A stretch of 64,000 nucleotides of DNA from assembly GCF_001584185.1 (NCBI RefSeq), contig NZ_CP013234.1, forward strand, positions 1,612,001 to 1,676,000. Reading direction: 5' to 3'. This document shows, piece after piece, positions 63,641-64,000 of this stretch. Under the pieces are notes generated by a model that saw only the letters and a list, made by a program, of their open reading frames with translations, searched no databases and was not told where the DNA came from. Numbering within the stretch: the first letter of the stretch is position 1; the number at the start of each line of letters is the position of its first letter. The stretch comes from Collimonas pratensis. GTDB taxonomy: Bacteria; Pseudomonadota; Gammaproteobacteria; Burkholderiales; Burkholderiaceae_D. The translations under genes and the position numbers were made by a program.

Positions 63641-64000
63641 ATGAAAGTATCTGAGATTCTCAAAGTCAAAGGCAATATCCTTTACACCGTGACGCCGGAA
63701 ACACCGCTGATCGAGGCCGTCAACACGATGGCGGAAAAGGATATCGGTTCGCTGGTGGTGATGGAGTTCGGTACGCTGATCGGCATGCTGACCTTCCGCG
63801 AAGTGCTCAACGCGATTCACCAGAACGGCGGCGCGGTCGGCAGCAACACGGTGCGCAAGCACATGGACGACAGCCCGATCACCGTCACGCCGGACACTGA
63901 AGTCAACGAAGTGCGCCGCATCATGCTGGAACGTCATGCCCGCTATGTGCCGATCATGGATGCGCGCACCCTGCTGGGCGTGATGTCGTTCTACGACGTC
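63641..64000 (+). CDS. CBS-domain protein (3' end outside window)
   Basis: The open frame from ATG 63641 runs through the right edge, with 120 codons seen. It has two CBS motifs: the first from residues about 10-60 (ILYTVTPETPLIEAVNTMAEKDIGSLVVM), and the second from about 75 on (SPITVTPDTEVNEVRRIMLERH). Such proteins bind adenine nucleotides and act as energy sensors. Start is ATG 63641 (MKVSEILKVKG), with AAAGGCAGG upstream. Whether a further domain follows cannot be seen. Confidence 0.88.
   Translation, partial: MKVSEILKVKGNILYTVTPETPLIEAVNTMAEKDIGSLVVMEFGTLIGMLTFREVLNAIHQNGGAVGSNTVRKHMDDSPITVTPDTEVNEVRRIMLERHARYVPIMDARTLLGVMSFYDV

Overview
The window is GC-rich, densely coded DNA from a Gram-negative bacterium, most likely a betaproteobacterium of the Burkholderiales (Oxalobacteraceae-like: Collimonas, Herbaspirillum and Janthinobacterium are plausible, but the genus cannot be fixed from sequence reading alone). 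The pointers are a Burkholderia-type trimeric porin, an argH-algZ-algR neighbourhood, a bifunctional-type ArgA, a DUF1800/DUF1501 pair, a wrbA-DUF2069 pair and many dispersed intergenic palindromes. No rRNA, tRNA, CRISPR array, prophage or complete insertion sequence was seen.

Layout. 1-8.5 kb: a carbohydrate block with a CUT2 sugar ABC importer (ATPase cut by the left edge, permease, binding protein), a porin and a large secreted GH95 family (alpha-L-fucosidase-like) glycosidase that carries two discoidin-like modules inside its N-terminal domain and is frameshifted at both ends. 8.7-11.1 kb: yggX, argA and an unknown gene. 11.1-19.7 kb: a copper-handling region. On the minus strand it holds copA (P1B ATPase), cueR, a Cys-rich DUF2946-like protein, a frameshifted TolC-family lipoprotein, a multicopper oxidase, a cupredoxin and a CusF-like protein; a CopZ-like chaperone lies on the plus strand. 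copA and copZ each have a CueR-type promoter with a 19-bp spacer. 19.7-31.3 kb: assorted enzymes (DUF885 peptidase-like, hydrolases, MBL protein, orphan DctP, MogA-like, DarP, PmbA, CFA synthase). 31.4-38.9 kb: a six-gene sugar operon (ABC ATPase, permease, binding protein, LacI regulator, xylulokinase, transaldolase) behind a double LacI-type operator. 39-41.3 kb: an ABC-2 exporter pair. 41.7-44.5 kb: a Spy-like protein, two tandem paralogous lipoproteins, an NTF2-like protein and FosA. 44.5-49.3 kb: livKHMGF, interrupted by two palindromic repeats. 49.6-53.2 kb: argH and an AlgZ/AlgR-type two-component system. 53.2-64 kb: DUF1501/DUF1800, an FAD oxidase, DUF2069, WrbA, YihY, a Mpo1-like protein, an alpha/beta hydrolase, MetY and a CBS protein cut by the right edge.

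How the genes work together. The two CUT2 importers point to a saprophytic or plant/fungus-associated diet: the first with a secreted fucosidase-like enzyme, the second feeding xylulose 5-phosphate into the non-oxidative pentose phosphate pathway. The copper genes form a CueR regulon (CopA export, CopZ chaperone) plus a periplasmic oxidation/binding set.

Most notable. (1) Three genes carry four single-base losses, all at short G or C runs, which looks more like a systematic sequencing or assembly artefact than four independent gene losses. (2) A family of long palindromes with a shared GTCAA...GGGG head is scattered between genes, with compensatory changes in the stems. (3) A different palindromic element supplies the last twelve codons of cueR and lies between cueR and the periplasmic copper genes. 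(4) The GH95 enzyme has a nested module architecture.
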